Source: Rotaria socialis
Taxonomy: Eukaryota; Rotifera; Eurotatoria; Philodinida; Philodinidae
Direction: 5' to 3'
Length of the DNA: 64,000 nt
NCBI GenBank assembly: GCA_905331475.1
Contig: CAJNYU010001129.1
Coordinates: forward strand, 40,024 to 104,023
The translations under genes were made by a program, and so were the position numbers. Below the pieces are notes generated by a model, which saw nothing but the letters and a program-made list of their open reading frames with translations, had not been told where the DNA came from and made no database searches. Positions 35,531 to 49,826 of the stretch are shown piece after piece; the first letter of the stretch is position 1; every line of letters starts with the position of its first letter.

Positions 35531-38500
35531 GAGAGAACAGTCAATCACACTCGTTCTTCATTTCTACGTCTTCGTCAAGCTCAACAAAATAAACGACTCT
35601 ATCAACACGATAAAAAATTCTAGTCAGATATTTCAATCGATAGATAAAATCAGATTTACTATTGTTTGGCTGTTTTCTTACACGTGCATGTTTCTTTTTT
35701 TTTGTTTCGCGTCTGTAAATTATGTATAGATTGTTATCCTAGGTTCTGTTTTTTTTTGTTTCTATTTAACAATATGAAATCGGTGAAAATAAAGTCAACA
35801 AGATTTTTCTGTTTGATGAATAACTTAAAGCGATCAGAAAATTCGTAATTTATTTCTGCTATACTACTCATCCAAATTCATATCTGACAAAAAGTGGAAA
35901 ATTGATATCTTCTATTAAAACAAAATTTCAGTGCATGTAACAACTTATATACTTCAGTACAGAAAGTTTGACGAATTTGCTGTCGCTAAGCTTTCTATCT
36001 GTTTATAAAAAGTCGAACAAGCAACAAGAAGATATCGTTCAAAATCTGACAATCATGTCAAAACACTACTTCTACCATACTTCATGTTTATGTCATGCCA
36101 GCGTTCGTGATTATTCTTATATCACAATTTGCACTATAATTGACTTCTGTTTCAATTATTTTTGATGAATCATCACGCACAGTTTCGTGTGTTTGTTCCG
36201 CCTGCCACACAGTACAATTAACAAAGTGCGTGGATGGTTTCATGTCTGTACTCTCACACATCATCATAAAACTTATACTAATATATTGGTAATAGTTTTG
36301 TTTTCTTCTATTTTTGCGGAATCTTGGAGACCACTGCATGATCATCACCTATCAGCTAACATATATATACCAGAAATTATTTTCCTCAGTATGTTTTGGT
36401 GAAAAAAAATAAGACATGTTATCCAATAAAACTTCGTACAAAGAAAAACAAAACAGCTCTACTTAATACTGCTAGTAAAATAAACAATTTACGCCTAGTT
36501 TTGAATTGCTTAGCAGCATAAAAACAAGCATCTTAACTTACACAAGTTAACTTGTGAAAAATGAAGCCATTAAAAACATATCTCACTGCGGTAGTAACCA
36601 CTCGAATGTGAATAGCTTTGTTTGTGCTGAAAAATGCTTTTCTTTTTCTCAACTTGATATAATGACTGACGAAGCGAGTACTCTTGTTCTCTAATGGTTG
36701 CTATTTCTAAATGTACTGCTTCAGCAAGAAAAAAATCTTCTTAAAAAAGGATTGTTGATGATCAAGATTTTGACATATTCGTACTGAGGGAGATAGTAGC
36801 CATGTTTGCGGGAAATATTATATCTGTCAGTCTTAGAAATATTAACAGATGATGGCATACACTAGCAATTAATCTTAAACAGAAGTTTATAATTATTCAC
36901 TGTGAAAAATTTATAAACTAAAAGCTTCTCAAATTAACAGAGTTTCAGATATATGCCATTGCTGCTGTTAGTATCGGTATGGATATCAGATGGAGTTGCA
37001 TTCGGAATACAAAAGTATCTTCTTACCAATGTTTTCTGACAAGCAAAAGTTGTTTTTCTTCAATTGTATTAGATTATTAAGCGTTGCGTATATAAGTGAG
37101 TGATGAGGATGATAACACTAGTAGAAGAAAAATATTTCTCTCATCGAACAACATCAATTTAGATTAGCCTTCGAATCTACAATGGAATATTTGCTATACA
37201 TCAATACTTCCGAAGGACGTGTTTGAGCACTCTATTTTCTTTAGTCTCATGTGAAACTCTGGTCTCTATACAATTACATATAACCAATAGAAGCCAACTT
37301 AGATTACTCTAATATTCGAATGCATTATAATTGTTTTCCGCGATCTATTTATATCACACTTAGTTTTCTTTGTTGAAGTATGTTTCCTCTCTAATACGAA
37401 TTATCAATGTAGACGAGGATGTAGAGGTAATTCAACGTATTAATGCAAATCATTATTGATTATTAACTTTTGCCTTACTTGACTATTTGCTTATGCGTCT
37501 CCATCGGTTGCAGATCGACAATTTACATTTAGTTATCGCAAACTTTTTAAGCTATAAGCTGAAAACCGATATTCTTTATTTGAGTAATAAAAAACATCTG
37601 TTGCTTGTTATTATAACATAACCTCGCTCAATGGCGCGCCATGGAGCCCATGGTTGGACGTTGACGGGTAGCGTTCTGCTCTAATCTGTGTTGTATTTTA
37701 CGTGACTCAGAAGAATTAAAATAATTATCTCAAATAGCCGTGCTAAATTACCTCTATTACATAAACAAGATGATTTTATGATTTTTGTGCTAATGAAGGC
37801 TATGTGAAGCAGTATAAAATGATGAATTTCATAAGCATGAGAGAAAAACTACTTTTGTTGATATTCATAAGACCATACTCATTGTTTCAGTTGTTTTTCT
37901 CTACGTTTTCTTGTTGAATTATGAGTATCTTTCCAGTTTTTCACTCGTTGATGTGAAAAGTTCGCGAGAGTGTGAATGATTGAATTGCAAGTTGAGTTTT
38001 TTCATAACCCAACGGTACCATACATTGAATTTCTTTCGCAGACAACGAAAGAGAAATGATTACATGTACGAGTTTTCTCTTGATTTATTTTGTTTTTGTG
38101 ATACACTTAAACAGAACAAAATTCACAGTCAGTTGGTCATGCACCTAAGCTCATCTACATTCAGTACGAGATGTAAAACGCTTTCTATAATATACTATGT
38201 CGAATATAAATCCAAAGGCAATCTACGTAGATGTAGTTGTAACTCATCACAACACAAATTTAAATATGGCTTTTTCTTTTATGATTACTTCTCTTTATAG
38301 ATTTAATTAGAGAAAAATTGGCATGAGGAGTAAACTTTTAATTAGCTTCTCATCATCCAGTTACTTACTATTCGATCTGATTCGGCATTAACTATCAAAA
38401 TGAAAATCTTCCACCACCAAAAACAATCGAAAAAGACGCTTCAACTATTTGTTAAAACTGAAAGTCAAAATATTGAAACATGTTCTAGTTCGATCATGTC

Positions 38501-40553
38501 TGAAATTTTCAAAAAGCATGTACTCAATGAGATGATGATACTCAACTTAGTTCATCGATTCATCGTAGCATTTCATCCCTACGCAAGAGTGATTCCAAGA
38601 TCACCGTATCGAGATTGCATTGGTACTCTATAGACGTAGTTAACAGGCACATTTCGTTACAAACCGAATACATCATTTCTATAAAAACAGACAATATTCA
38701 TTTTTACAATCAAAAAATAAATAAGCTATGTTTTTTCTACGTGCTTATTTTCTCAAGTCAAAATTTAAAAGTAAAGTGATTAATTTTCAACGTAAATATA
38801 TAATTAATATCGAAAGTTGATTGTGAATAATACCAGTTTTTTTCTCTATACACACATATGAGCAAACCATTGTGTTTACTTGACAATAACTAAAAATGAT
38901 TTAATTGTACTTATGAGTATTTTTAACGTTCCCGACGTTTATGAAGTCTCGTGATATCTTACAAAGTCCCAGGTTTCTTTGTGTGTTAACTATTGATGAT
39001 AAAGGATTGCTAGCGACGTCTCTCAGCATATAATAATTATATGTTTGTTGCCATTTTTTCAAGAATAGCATAAAAGACTGTTCTCAATTTACTGTTTAAT
39101 TTTAAATATTTTCCTGATAGGAAGTATCTCAACTACGATTTACAATAGAAAACATTATCCTTTCAGCTTCCCTACAGTATATATATATATAGAAGATAAC
39201 AGCTTTTATTAACGATAATGACTAGACAAACTGTATTCATCACTTGAATGTTTTATACTAGAATTGTAATCGAGTAAAGGTTTCATACATATTTTACAAC
39301 AAATTTCAGCCTTTTATAAAAAAAGCAATAACAATTTCTTTTACTTATGCGCATGATCATAGACTTGAAAAAAAATACTACACAATATCTTCAGTTCATC
39401 AAAATACGATATCAATTCGATATGATTTGAGAAAGCCCACGAAACGTTTTGTTGGCTGTGAAAAATTCTTTGCAATATTTTATTGACAAGCTCCCATGAT
39501 AGTTCGGAGTGTATTCATTACTAAGATATTGACTATATATGTCACGAGTTCTAGTTAGAATAAAATAGATATAGATATACAAAACGAGTAGTCTTTAGTA
39601 TTTGGAAAAAACAGCAACACTCACACAATAGTTAATTGTCAAAGAAAGCTTTTTGTGAGGATATTTTCTGGAATGGCAGAGAACAAACTGGTCCTTTCGA
39701 CCAATATCTATTGTCACATACATGCACTTAGTATATCAACTTCATATCTTAAACAATAGTGGCACTTCATGAGTGAGAGTTACTTTCGTCTTGTTTTCCC
39801 TTTTTCACTTGAAATAGCTACAGAAAGGACAGACTAAACATGGAACACACAATTCGATTGTAACTCACTACAGATTCTTTTTCGTTCGAGTACGCTCAAA
39901 AATGTAATATGGTACACTTTATTTTGTACAAAACAAAAGTGTCGCTAGTTGTGATATGCAAAAAAACGATATGCATTATTTACTATTATCTATCATAATA
40001 CTGTTATATAGCAAATAAATTATTTATAAAACTGCTTAGAAATATAAATAAAATAATTATACTTTCAATATCCTATGATGAGCCTATTAAACTATTGGTT
40101 CAACATAGCTTCAAGTATGTAAACGTTAGTTCTTCTTTTTCTATTGTTCTTGCGTCCGAGCGAACGAACGAACGAGCGGTCGTTCACGTACTCTGTCCGT
40201 CCGTCCGTCCTATTAGTCCATATGATTCTTTTTTTCTCTTTGCTGTATTGATGTCGATTGCTTGACTGGCAGTTTTCATCGTTAAGTTCTTTTTCTCTTT
40301 CGATTCTTTTTTCTTTCTTTCTTTCTTTCTCTAACATTTTTTCTATTTGCTTTCTTCTTCGGCGCTCATAGAATAACTACAACAGCGACAGTGGCAGATA
40401 TGTCGTGCGGAGTTAAATCAATCTTGGTCATCTATATATCGCCAGCATTTTAATTGATTAAAATAAACAACATAAAGATCTTAAACATGGTTTGTTCAAG
40501 AGAGAAAAGTAGTCCTTAAACAGTTAACAATCGTTATTTCTATTTAGATTGCA
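35531..40553. other. Five-kilobase gene-empty region
   Basis: AT-rich DNA with many short chance frames; none has splice support or protein-like composition. A GC-rich palindrome (ATGGCGCGCCAT, 37631-37642) stands out at 37.6 kb. At 40.14-40.21 kb there are GAAC and CCGT tetranucleotide runs about 350-400 bp upstream of the NLK start. The right end must contain the NLK promoter. Confidence 0.55.
40157..40210. repeat. Tetranucleotide runs (CGAA)n and (CCGT)n upstream of NLK
   Basis: CGAACGAACGAACGAG is followed 30 bp later by GTCCGTCCGTCCGTCC. They yield a false Arg/Glu-rich frame on the minus strand. Confidence 0.85.
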
Positions 40554-42477
<1,924 letters not shown>

Positions 42478-43774
42478 TACTTCTCTCTTTCTCTCACTCT
42501 ATATAATTATATATATATACATATCTAATAATCTCATGTTTATCTCAATGATGAGATATATGTTACTCTGTCAAGTACTTAATTTTTGTTTGTGTACGTT
42601 TATTTCTCAGGGCTAACTCCTCTTCCGTTTATTGTTTTTGCATGTGTTTGTTTTTCCTTCTCTTAACTCAGGTGCATAAAAAAATTTGAAAAGCAAGATG
42701 TTTATGTGCGAACTTAGTTACCGGTTTTTTTTGTGTGTCCGCGTTTGTTGCTCAAAGCGTCATCTTTGTGTTGTGTTTTTGTTTCTTTTTCCAGTTGTCA
42801 GATTCTTTTTTTTTCTTTTGTAAGATCCATTCATATGAGCATGTACATGTGTCTTTTTTTCGACATAGTAGAAAATCTTTTGTCTTTGTGTGTCAGATAT
42901 TGTCTCAATGCAAGCATTTCTCGAATTTTTGTTGTTGTATGTCTATGAGCATGGCAATATCGAATAATAGATTAGCATTTATGTCGTATATATATAAATC
43001 TATATATATATATACTTGTACAACTTTTTCGTGTTGTTCTCCAACTGATATGATTAGTTAAAAGCTTTTTTTTGTTTCTTCTGCCTATTATTTATTCGCT
43101 TGCTGGCTTGATGAGAAAACACTGAAGTCTTTTATTTGACTTTTTTGTTTTGATCATTGAATCTGTCTGTGCTCCTTCTCGGGTTTTGTTTGTGTTTTTT
43201 TTGTGCCTCGTGTACATACTTAGAGGAAGAAAAAAGAATCAAAGACTGCTGTTATTTCTTGTTCATCTCTTACTAGACCATTTTGTTTTTTTTTGTCGCT
43301 TCTTTGTTTTTTTTCTGTCGTCTTTTTCTCATATCTGTCTGGTAAAGAGAACTTATATGCGTGTGTCTGTGTCTGTGTGTGTAAACGATGAGAAGAAATC
43401 CAACAATAAAAAAGAAAAACTATTGGAAACAAACAATAAACATTTTATTAGAATTCGTTTATTTGTTTATATTATTGTTCAGATACATATAAAAGTAATT
43501 GTTCGAACGGATTTGATAGTTCGTCGTGTCGCCGAGGTCGAATAAAATGTGTGTAGAAATTTCTCATGGCCGGTCCACTCTAATGAAGTAAAGATATTGA
43601 GTAAACTTTTTTTTCTACAAGCGAGGCTTTTCAAAGTTCTCAACGTACTAGAATTTTTTGAACATCAGCTTCAAGACGTTTTCTTTCATTTTGTTTTATC
43701 ATCGAGTTTGTTTCATCTCTATTACTCAAACAACTTGAAAGTAAAAACATAGATAATGATTAAAAATAAAAACT
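42478..43774. other. NLK 3' untranslated region and intergenic tail
   Basis: The plus strand is strikingly T-rich and C-poor for about 900 bp after the NLK stop, as expected of a 3' untranslated region. AATAAA-type signals occur near 43434. Long frames on the plus strand here are Phe/Cys/Ser-rich shadows of this T-richness. No gene is supported. Confidence 0.5.
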
Positions 43775-44259
43775 TTAGTTCTGCATGCACCTGATTACAG
43801 TCTCTGTTTCATTTGAGCGATAGGTACCAATAGTTGTAGGTGCATGTCTTGATTTCAATGCAGCTAACAAAGTCTATAAATTCAAAGACAAGTATTGATT
43901 AATAAATTTTATTTAGAAATATCTACTGTCATTGATGCGTTTGTTTCTAAACAATGATTTGCTCGAGTATCAAAACGACTTTCACGCAACGATTGTTTTA
44001 CATAGGCTTGACTAAAAAATTTTTATCAATAAAACAAAATAAAAACATCAAATCAATAGATTTATACTTACATCTCTTTTTCAAGATCACCAACAAAACG
44101 TTGATATATGACGTCATCGTTACTTAATTTTGATGAATTCGTTCGTCGTTTTCTCTTTCGTAAAATTTTTGGTGCTTCGAAGATTTCGGGTATTACTGTA
44201 GTATTATGTTTTCGTTGTTTAGAAGATAATCGATAAGCTTCTCTATTATTCGTTGACAT
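43775..44259 (-). CDS. Small basic protein of 123 residues, three exons, unrecognised
   Basis: Exons 44259-44072, 44011-43927 and 43873-43775 join in phase at GT..AG introns of 60 and 53 bp. The N-terminal third contains the cluster KILRKRKRRTNSSK, a likely nuclear-localisation signal, preceded by VIPEIFEAP. The middle is helical and charged (YQRFVGDLEKE, IQAYVKQSLRESRFDTRANH). The C-terminus is LLAALKSRHAPTTIGTYRSN. There is no signal peptide or membrane segment. The start codon is 192 bp from that of the divergent JADE-like gene, so the two probably share a promoter, and a chromatin-related role would fit. I do not recognise the family. Confidence 0.7.
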
Positions 44260-44451
44260 TATCGAAATTCTTTTTATAAAATAAAGAATTAAAGTGTGAA
44301 AGCACTTTGTTTGCGAGATGAAACAATTGATTATTTACATGCAAAAAAAACGACGAAAGTTAACAATTGAAGAACAGAAATCTTTATTCTTTCAATGCTT
44401 CAAATTTCTTTTTTTTCTTATTTTAGAAAAATATCCTCAAGCAATTTACAA
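44260..44451. promoter_or_regulatory. Compact bidirectional promoter
   Basis: Only 192 bp separate the start codons of the small basic gene (-) and the JADE-like gene (+). This is inferred from gene layout. If the acceptor-like TTTTAG at about 44425 is used, the plus-strand gene has an earlier non-coding exon. Confidence 0.45.
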
Positions 44452-46690
44452 ATGATTTCTAATATTATTGAACCATTACCACGATTTTTTACTATTCGCT
44501 TTGGTCGTAAAATAAAAGTAGATAATAATGATGATACTGATGATGAAAACAATGATAATCACAACGACAATAATCATGAACAGAAAGTTAATGAGGTTAA
44601 TTCAATGAAAGATTGATTGACAGAAGGAATATTTCGATTCATAAAAAATTTCCAAATCCATACGACTTTTAATATTGAGATGATTATTATTGTAGGTTGT
44701 TCAATCATCAAAAGTATCAACAAATGAAGATCACAGTTCATCAATTGTTATATCTGGTATTCGAAATCGTGATTGGAGTTTTTATGATGATCTTCAGAGT
44801 ATCAAAGATACTAATATGCCTGATATTAAATATCAGTTCATACCATCAACTAGTAATACAATGAGAAATCGTTCAGCAAAGTAATCTGAATGATAGTTGC
44901 GAGCTCATTTTTCATTTCATTTTGAGTTACTTTCTATAGTTTTATGATTGATAATGATGGTAGTCAATACGAAGAATATGATCTTGATGAACAAGATTTT
45001 CAATGGCTGATGGGATACAATCAATTTCGTATTGAAAAACGTAAGAATTTATCAGGAAACATTTTTCAATTTTCATTTAGACATTAATTAAAGGTGAGGA
45101 ATTTTGTAAAGTAATTTTTCAATAAGAGATCGAACATTTTCTTCAGTATTCATCAAATTATATAGAGTCAATAAAAATATATACCATTCTTATAGCATAA
45201 TAATTTTGAATAGATTTATCTGAGCTTGATGAAAATATTTTTGAATATATTATGCAATTACTCGAACGTCAATGTTTGTTGGCTATTCGACAGAAAAACT
45301 ATGAAGAGACAATTCAATGTGATGCATGCCATCGTGTAATTTTGTTTTTCTGTTTGTTTTGTACAAGATTGACTTTTCAAATTTTATCTTTTCTTTCAGG
45401 TTGATGATGTTTATGATCTTATTCAATGTATTCAGTGTAAAACTATTGTTCATAAGGTTAAAGAACGATTTATCAACACTTTAAAGCTAGTTCTATTTTT
45501 AGAAATGTTTTGGAATTAATGATGATGAAAATGAATGGTTATGCTTTTCATGTCAATCCGGAAATGATCCACACGCATGTTGTATTTGTGATAATAGTGG
45601 TGGAGCATTAAAAATGTTGAAGACACGGTAGTAAATTTACTTTTTCTATTACTTTTAGAAGAAATTTCATTTTGTTTTTAAAGTAACCAACAGGAGCAAG
45701 GATGGGTTCATCTTTCATGTGCATTTTGGATATCTAGCATTGAATTTGATGAAAAAATGGCACCATTTTTAAAAGATACTCTTGTAGGAAATACTTTCAT
45801 TCTTTGATTTTCATATATTCGAGTCTTGCTTATTAAAATAGAAATATGATGGACGTTGTTTGATATGCAATAAAACAGCTGGTGTAAAAATTAATTGCTG
45901 CTGGAAGAATTGTCAAAATCGATTTCATCCTTTGTGTGCCATTGAAGCTGGTCAAGATATGCTTGTAGCTGAAAGTGATAGTAAACTTTTAGTCCGATTA
46001 CTTGTATGAAAGATTTCTTTATGAATACGCTATATTCTTGTTTAATCTTATTTATTAGGCGCTTTGCCATCGACATAGTACAAAATTTGATTTGCCAGAA
46101 AAACGAGCACAGAAGTATAAATTTCTAGAAAATGAACAAAAAAAGTATGTTATTATTTTGTTTTGTATAAATATTAGTTTTGAAAGAATAATTTAGATTT
46201 GATCAATTTGCATCGTATACTAAGTTAGATAGAATTCAAAAAGAAACATTAATTCTTCCGGATGTTCTTGAAAGTATTCATACGTACTGGACTCTTAAAC
46301 GACAAGTAAGATATAATCGATATTATGACTTTGATAAGATATGAATTTTAGGCAAATAATTGTCAACCTTTAATCGATATACCACATGATGTTTTCTATC
46401 ATGATTATGATAGAAAAGTTAATTTAAGTGACTTTTCTGCTCGATATCATCTCGAACATCAAGATCAAACGAAAAATAATCACAACGACACAGCGAATGT
46501 ATTACAATTTCTAACAGCAAATGTGACGAAAACTACACCATCGAATAATAATCTATTTATTAATTTTGCTAAATGGCATCGAATACATTTTATTAATTAT
46601 GAACGAAATCGATTTTGTTTGTTAGATGGTGATAAAAAGAAACTAGACGATTGTTTTGAATATCCATCATCTATCAAAGAAGGTTTTTAA
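44452..46690 (+). CDS. JADE-like PHD/extended-PHD chromatin protein
   Basis: JADE proteins are scaffold subunits of the HBO1 (KAT7) histone acetyltransferase complex and read histone H3 tails. Eleven exons join in phase to 509 residues: 44452-44595, 44696-44880, 44940-45040, 45214-45335, 45400-45456, 45503-45627, 45684-45783, 45842-46003, 46059-46144, 46197-46305 and 46352-46690. An acidic N-terminus comes first, then the EPL1-like block YDLDEQDFQWLMGYN and LSELDENIFEYIMQLLERQ. A PHD finger follows (CDAC...CIQC...HKKC...CFSC), then an extended PHD (CCIC, GWVHLSCAFW, CLIC, FHPLCAIEAG, LCHRH). The JADE-type helix IHTYWTLKRQANNCQPLI comes after the fingers. No bromodomain or PWWP is present, which argues against BRPF. 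The protein is shorter than typical JADE (about 800 residues). The first PHD has a longer spacing than usual between its Cys pairs. Confidence 0.88.
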
Positions 46691-47034
46691 TGAAATATCG
46701 TGTCAGATCTAGTTTACTCTACATTGTTTTTTCTATGATTTGAAAATAAATTGAATTGATGATGTTTTTATTTGCGAAGTTTTTGTGCACAATAAATGAG
46801 TGTGATACTGAATGCAATTTGTGTATTTATTTGCACTCGCATTAGTCTATAATAAAAAGAACTTTTTTCAGTTGTGTTTGTCGAATTTCGTCGGAGACTC
46901 GAGCAGACTCATGAAGTAGATATCAAGTATAGATGGTTATATGTCGCTGTCAGAATAAGTTCTATGATTTTTGTGACAATGGTTACCCCTCATTAATTAG
47001 CTAATGTTCACTTCGTCGCTTTTTAAAACTGTCC

Positions 47035-47309
47035 TTCCCAGGTCCAAGAAAACGGTGCGTAAATGGCCGTAAAAGACGTAAAAACGGTATAAAACGTTGA
47101 AAAACTGCGCCGTTTTCCGTCAGCTCTGAAAACGACGAATACACTGTTAAAAACGATGGCCGTTTTCTAGCGGGAAAAAATGGTCCGTAAAACGAGCTGA
47201 CGGATTACAGCGAAATAAGGTGAAAATTAACGCCTTATTATACCATTTTATAGCCGTATCAGGCCTGTTAAGATGACCGTTCCGGCGATCGGAATGATTG
47301 TCCTGGGTT
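47035..47309. mobile_element. CCCAGG-family foldback element B (271 bp)
   Basis: The element runs 47037-47307, from CCCAGGTCCAAG to GATTGTCCTGGG, flanked by TT on both sides. The interior repeats AAAACGG, GCCGTAAAA and CGTTTTC. CCGTCAGCTC pairs with GAGCTGACGG about 100 bp away. It lies 350 bp after the JADE-like gene. Confidence 0.72.
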
Positions 47310-48200
47310 GTTCTTCAAATCTACATTCTTACTAGAGAGCCTCCTCAACCTAACATGAAGGCACGAAAAGAAAATGAAATTTTTCAGCTACCATTGATCA
47401 AAGCATCGGTTCACAATTCTAGTAATAGCACGAACGTATTGTGCTACAAATGGATGTACACAGAAGACTACAGAGAAAAGAGAGAAAACTGATTGCCAAT
47501 GATCACTTTAGATTCTTTTACGATCCTAGGATGAATTCAAACTATTTATAATATACTAATTCTCGTACTTTTTGATCATTCAAAAAAATGGTAATCATTC
47601 TTTTTTACCAGGAAAAGAAGCTAATGAAAGAAAAAACTGATTGATTAGATTATTGAGTGACGATTGATTGTTTTCGACTTTTTCACTATTAGATACTGAG
47701 CTCAAATTATTTCTGATAAGCCAGTTAGAGATTTACAAAATTTTTATATGCTTGTAAATGCGTGTTAGGGATCCCTGTGCCTTTTTGATGTTAATAACGA
47801 ATGAGTACCATAACGATGGAACTAACTTTATCATTGAAGAAAGAGGAGTATATATAGAGGGAATATGTGTCAGGGAAAGAGTATACACATGCCGATGAGT
47901 CAAGGAATAAACATATGACTGTAACAATGCCTCTATAAGCTAAGTATTTTCTTTTACATAGTATATTACTCGAAGTTTATTTTGAGAAGCCGAATCGTAT
48001 TCAGAGAAATATCCCATAGAAAAAGACTATTACACGGGTATCGTTTAAGAAGATCGGTTGATTTGAAAACGAAACGTATTATGTAATTATGGTGATTATA
48101 AACTATTACGATTAATTATCTTGATAGCAATCAACCATTTTCTTCTTGCTTAAAAAATGTTATAAGATATGTTTTACAATTCGACAACAGAGTGTACGGA

Positions 48201-49505
48201 CCAGGGCTCCGCGTGGGACGGGATGGGACAAAAAAAATCGTCCTATAGGAGCAGAATGGCCAGATCGAAAATTCAAAAATCAGAATTTTTCTTATAAAAA
48301 TCAGAAAACGACCAGAAATGTTTTTCGGAATGTCAGAAGTTTATCAGAAAGATCATTTTTTGTGATATAGCGACTTCTGTATTAAGATGATGGCATTATA
48401 AGTACTTCATTTTCCAAGTTGCATCACTATAAAGATGAATATTTATCAATGAATAACCAATCTTTAAGAAAAACTCTTTTTCCTTTATTTTTCGAGATGA
48501 TGTTGCTTTTGGTAATTAATGCACTTTGCTTTATGTCTCTTCAAAATCAAATTCAACTATATTAATATCATCTATTGGATAATGTAGTTTTTATTTGTAG
48601 AATGTTTCATAAGCGAGAATCTCGAAATCAAGAAAAGAAATTTATCAAATTTTACTGCAGCGTTGAGAACTGAAGTTTCCTATATAAGTCAGAAATTATC
48701 ATCGGATAATTGAGAAAAAAAAAATTTGGCGCAATAAACATCTATAATACTAATGCGTTATAATTATACTGAAGTACACCTGAAAAACTGGGACGTGAAA
48801 TATTTTCGAATTCGAAAAGAAGTCAAAAGAAAGTATTAAAATCAGGAATGATCAGAATATAGTACGACAATCAGAAGATCTGAAGGAATTCAGAATGGAC
48901 TTCGAATTTCATAATTTTTCCTTACTTTTCAGAAGATCTGGCCACCCTGCATGGGACATCTCAATTATCATATATCGTATAAGACGTTAAGTTTATCCGA
49001 ATGCTCATCTAGCTACTAAAATTATGATGTCATATTCTCTTTTCACATGTTTATAATTGTATTATTATCAAGTTCAAAATTCTTTTTTTTTTACTTTCAC
49101 CATCAAAAATATATCGCTCAATGAATACATACAAAATAGTGCAAAATATGACAATAGAGAGAAAAATAAAGCGACGCAAAAAAATGAAGGTAGTGTTTTA
49201 AATAAAAAAAAACGATTCGAACAAAATAAATATTATTGTACATCATTGCATCAACTTCATATTTTCTATAGACCGAACGAGTAGAATATATTGTTGACTT
49301 GTTTTGATTGCTCAGATGAGTGCAACATCTATGTCACAGTAATTGTATATCGCAAAAGTTTAGTGCATTTATCAAGCCATTCTGTCTCTTGGGACGAGAC
49401 GAAATTTTTAGTCCCATGGGATGGGATGTCAAAAAAAACATTTCAGTCCCATCCTATCCCATGGTGCACTTTTCAAAAGAGTCCCATCCCACGCGGAGCT
49501 CTGGT
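48201..49505. mobile_element. GGGATGGGAC-word foldback element, interrupted by a nested insertion
   Basis: The left end reads CCAGGGCTCCGCGTGGGACG and the right end, reverse-complemented, CCAGAGCTCCGCGTGGGATG, an inverted repeat of about 20 bp with few mismatches. TACGGA lies just outside both ends. The word GGGA(T/C)GGGAC is repeated in both arms (48214-48232 and about 49388-49495). A hAT-like element (48252-48949) is inserted near the left end. The large remaining interior is AT-rich and has no transposase. Confidence 0.7.
48252..48949. mobile_element. Nested hAT-like element, about 0.7 kb, non-coding
   Basis: The left end reads CAGAATGGCCAGATCGAAAA and the right end, reverse-complemented, CAGGGTGGCCAGATCTTCTG, so the TIR core is CAG..TGGCCAGATC. 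This is a hAT-type terminus. The flanks TATAGGAG and CATGGGAC match at only 5 of 8 positions, so the target duplication is decayed or absent. The subterminal DNA on both sides repeats the word ATCAGAA. No transposase frame is present. Confidence 0.65.
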
Positions 49506-49556
49506 ACGGACGCTTCCACGCTCACATAAGGTCTTGATTCACAACCCTATAATCAG

Positions 49557-49826
49557 TTCCCAGGTCGAACATACACGGTCGTATACGACGGTAAATCGCC
49601 GTATTTGGCCGTATTACATGGCTCCGTATTACGATCGTAAATCTCCGTGCCGTATACGGCGAAATACGGCGCTTTACGGTCGTTTTTGATCGTATTTCAC
49701 CGTATTACGACACGGAGATTTACGATCGTAATACGGAGCCATGTAATACGGCCAAATACGGCGATTTACCATCGTATACGGCCCGTATTTCACCGTATAC
49801 GGACGTCGTAAAGCTCGTCCTGGGTT
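49557..49826. mobile_element. CCCAGG-family foldback element C (266 bp), near-perfect hairpin
   Basis: The element runs 49559-49824, from CCCAGGTCGAACAT to AGCTCGTCCTGGG, flanked by TT on both sides. Two 70-bp arms (49580-49649 and 49711-49780) are inverted copies differing at one position, with a 61-bp loop between them. The words CGTATTACGG, TACGATCGTAAAT and CCGTATACGG recur throughout. No protein is encoded. Confidence 0.85.

Noticed and set aside
37625..37680. GC-rich palindrome as a tRNA or another foldback element
   Set aside because: No cloverleaf, A/B box or CCCAGG-type ends could be found; it is only a short ATGGCGCGCCAT palindrome.
40092..40337. Lys/Glu/Arg-rich minus-strand frame
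   Set aside because: It is produced by CTTT and CCGT tetranucleotide runs.
42733..43545. Phe/Cys/Ser-rich frames after NLK
   Set aside because: They reflect T-rich 3' untranslated DNA.
44452..46690. BRPF identity for the PHD protein
   Set aside because: There is no bromodomain or PWWP, and the YWTLKRQAN helix fits JADE.
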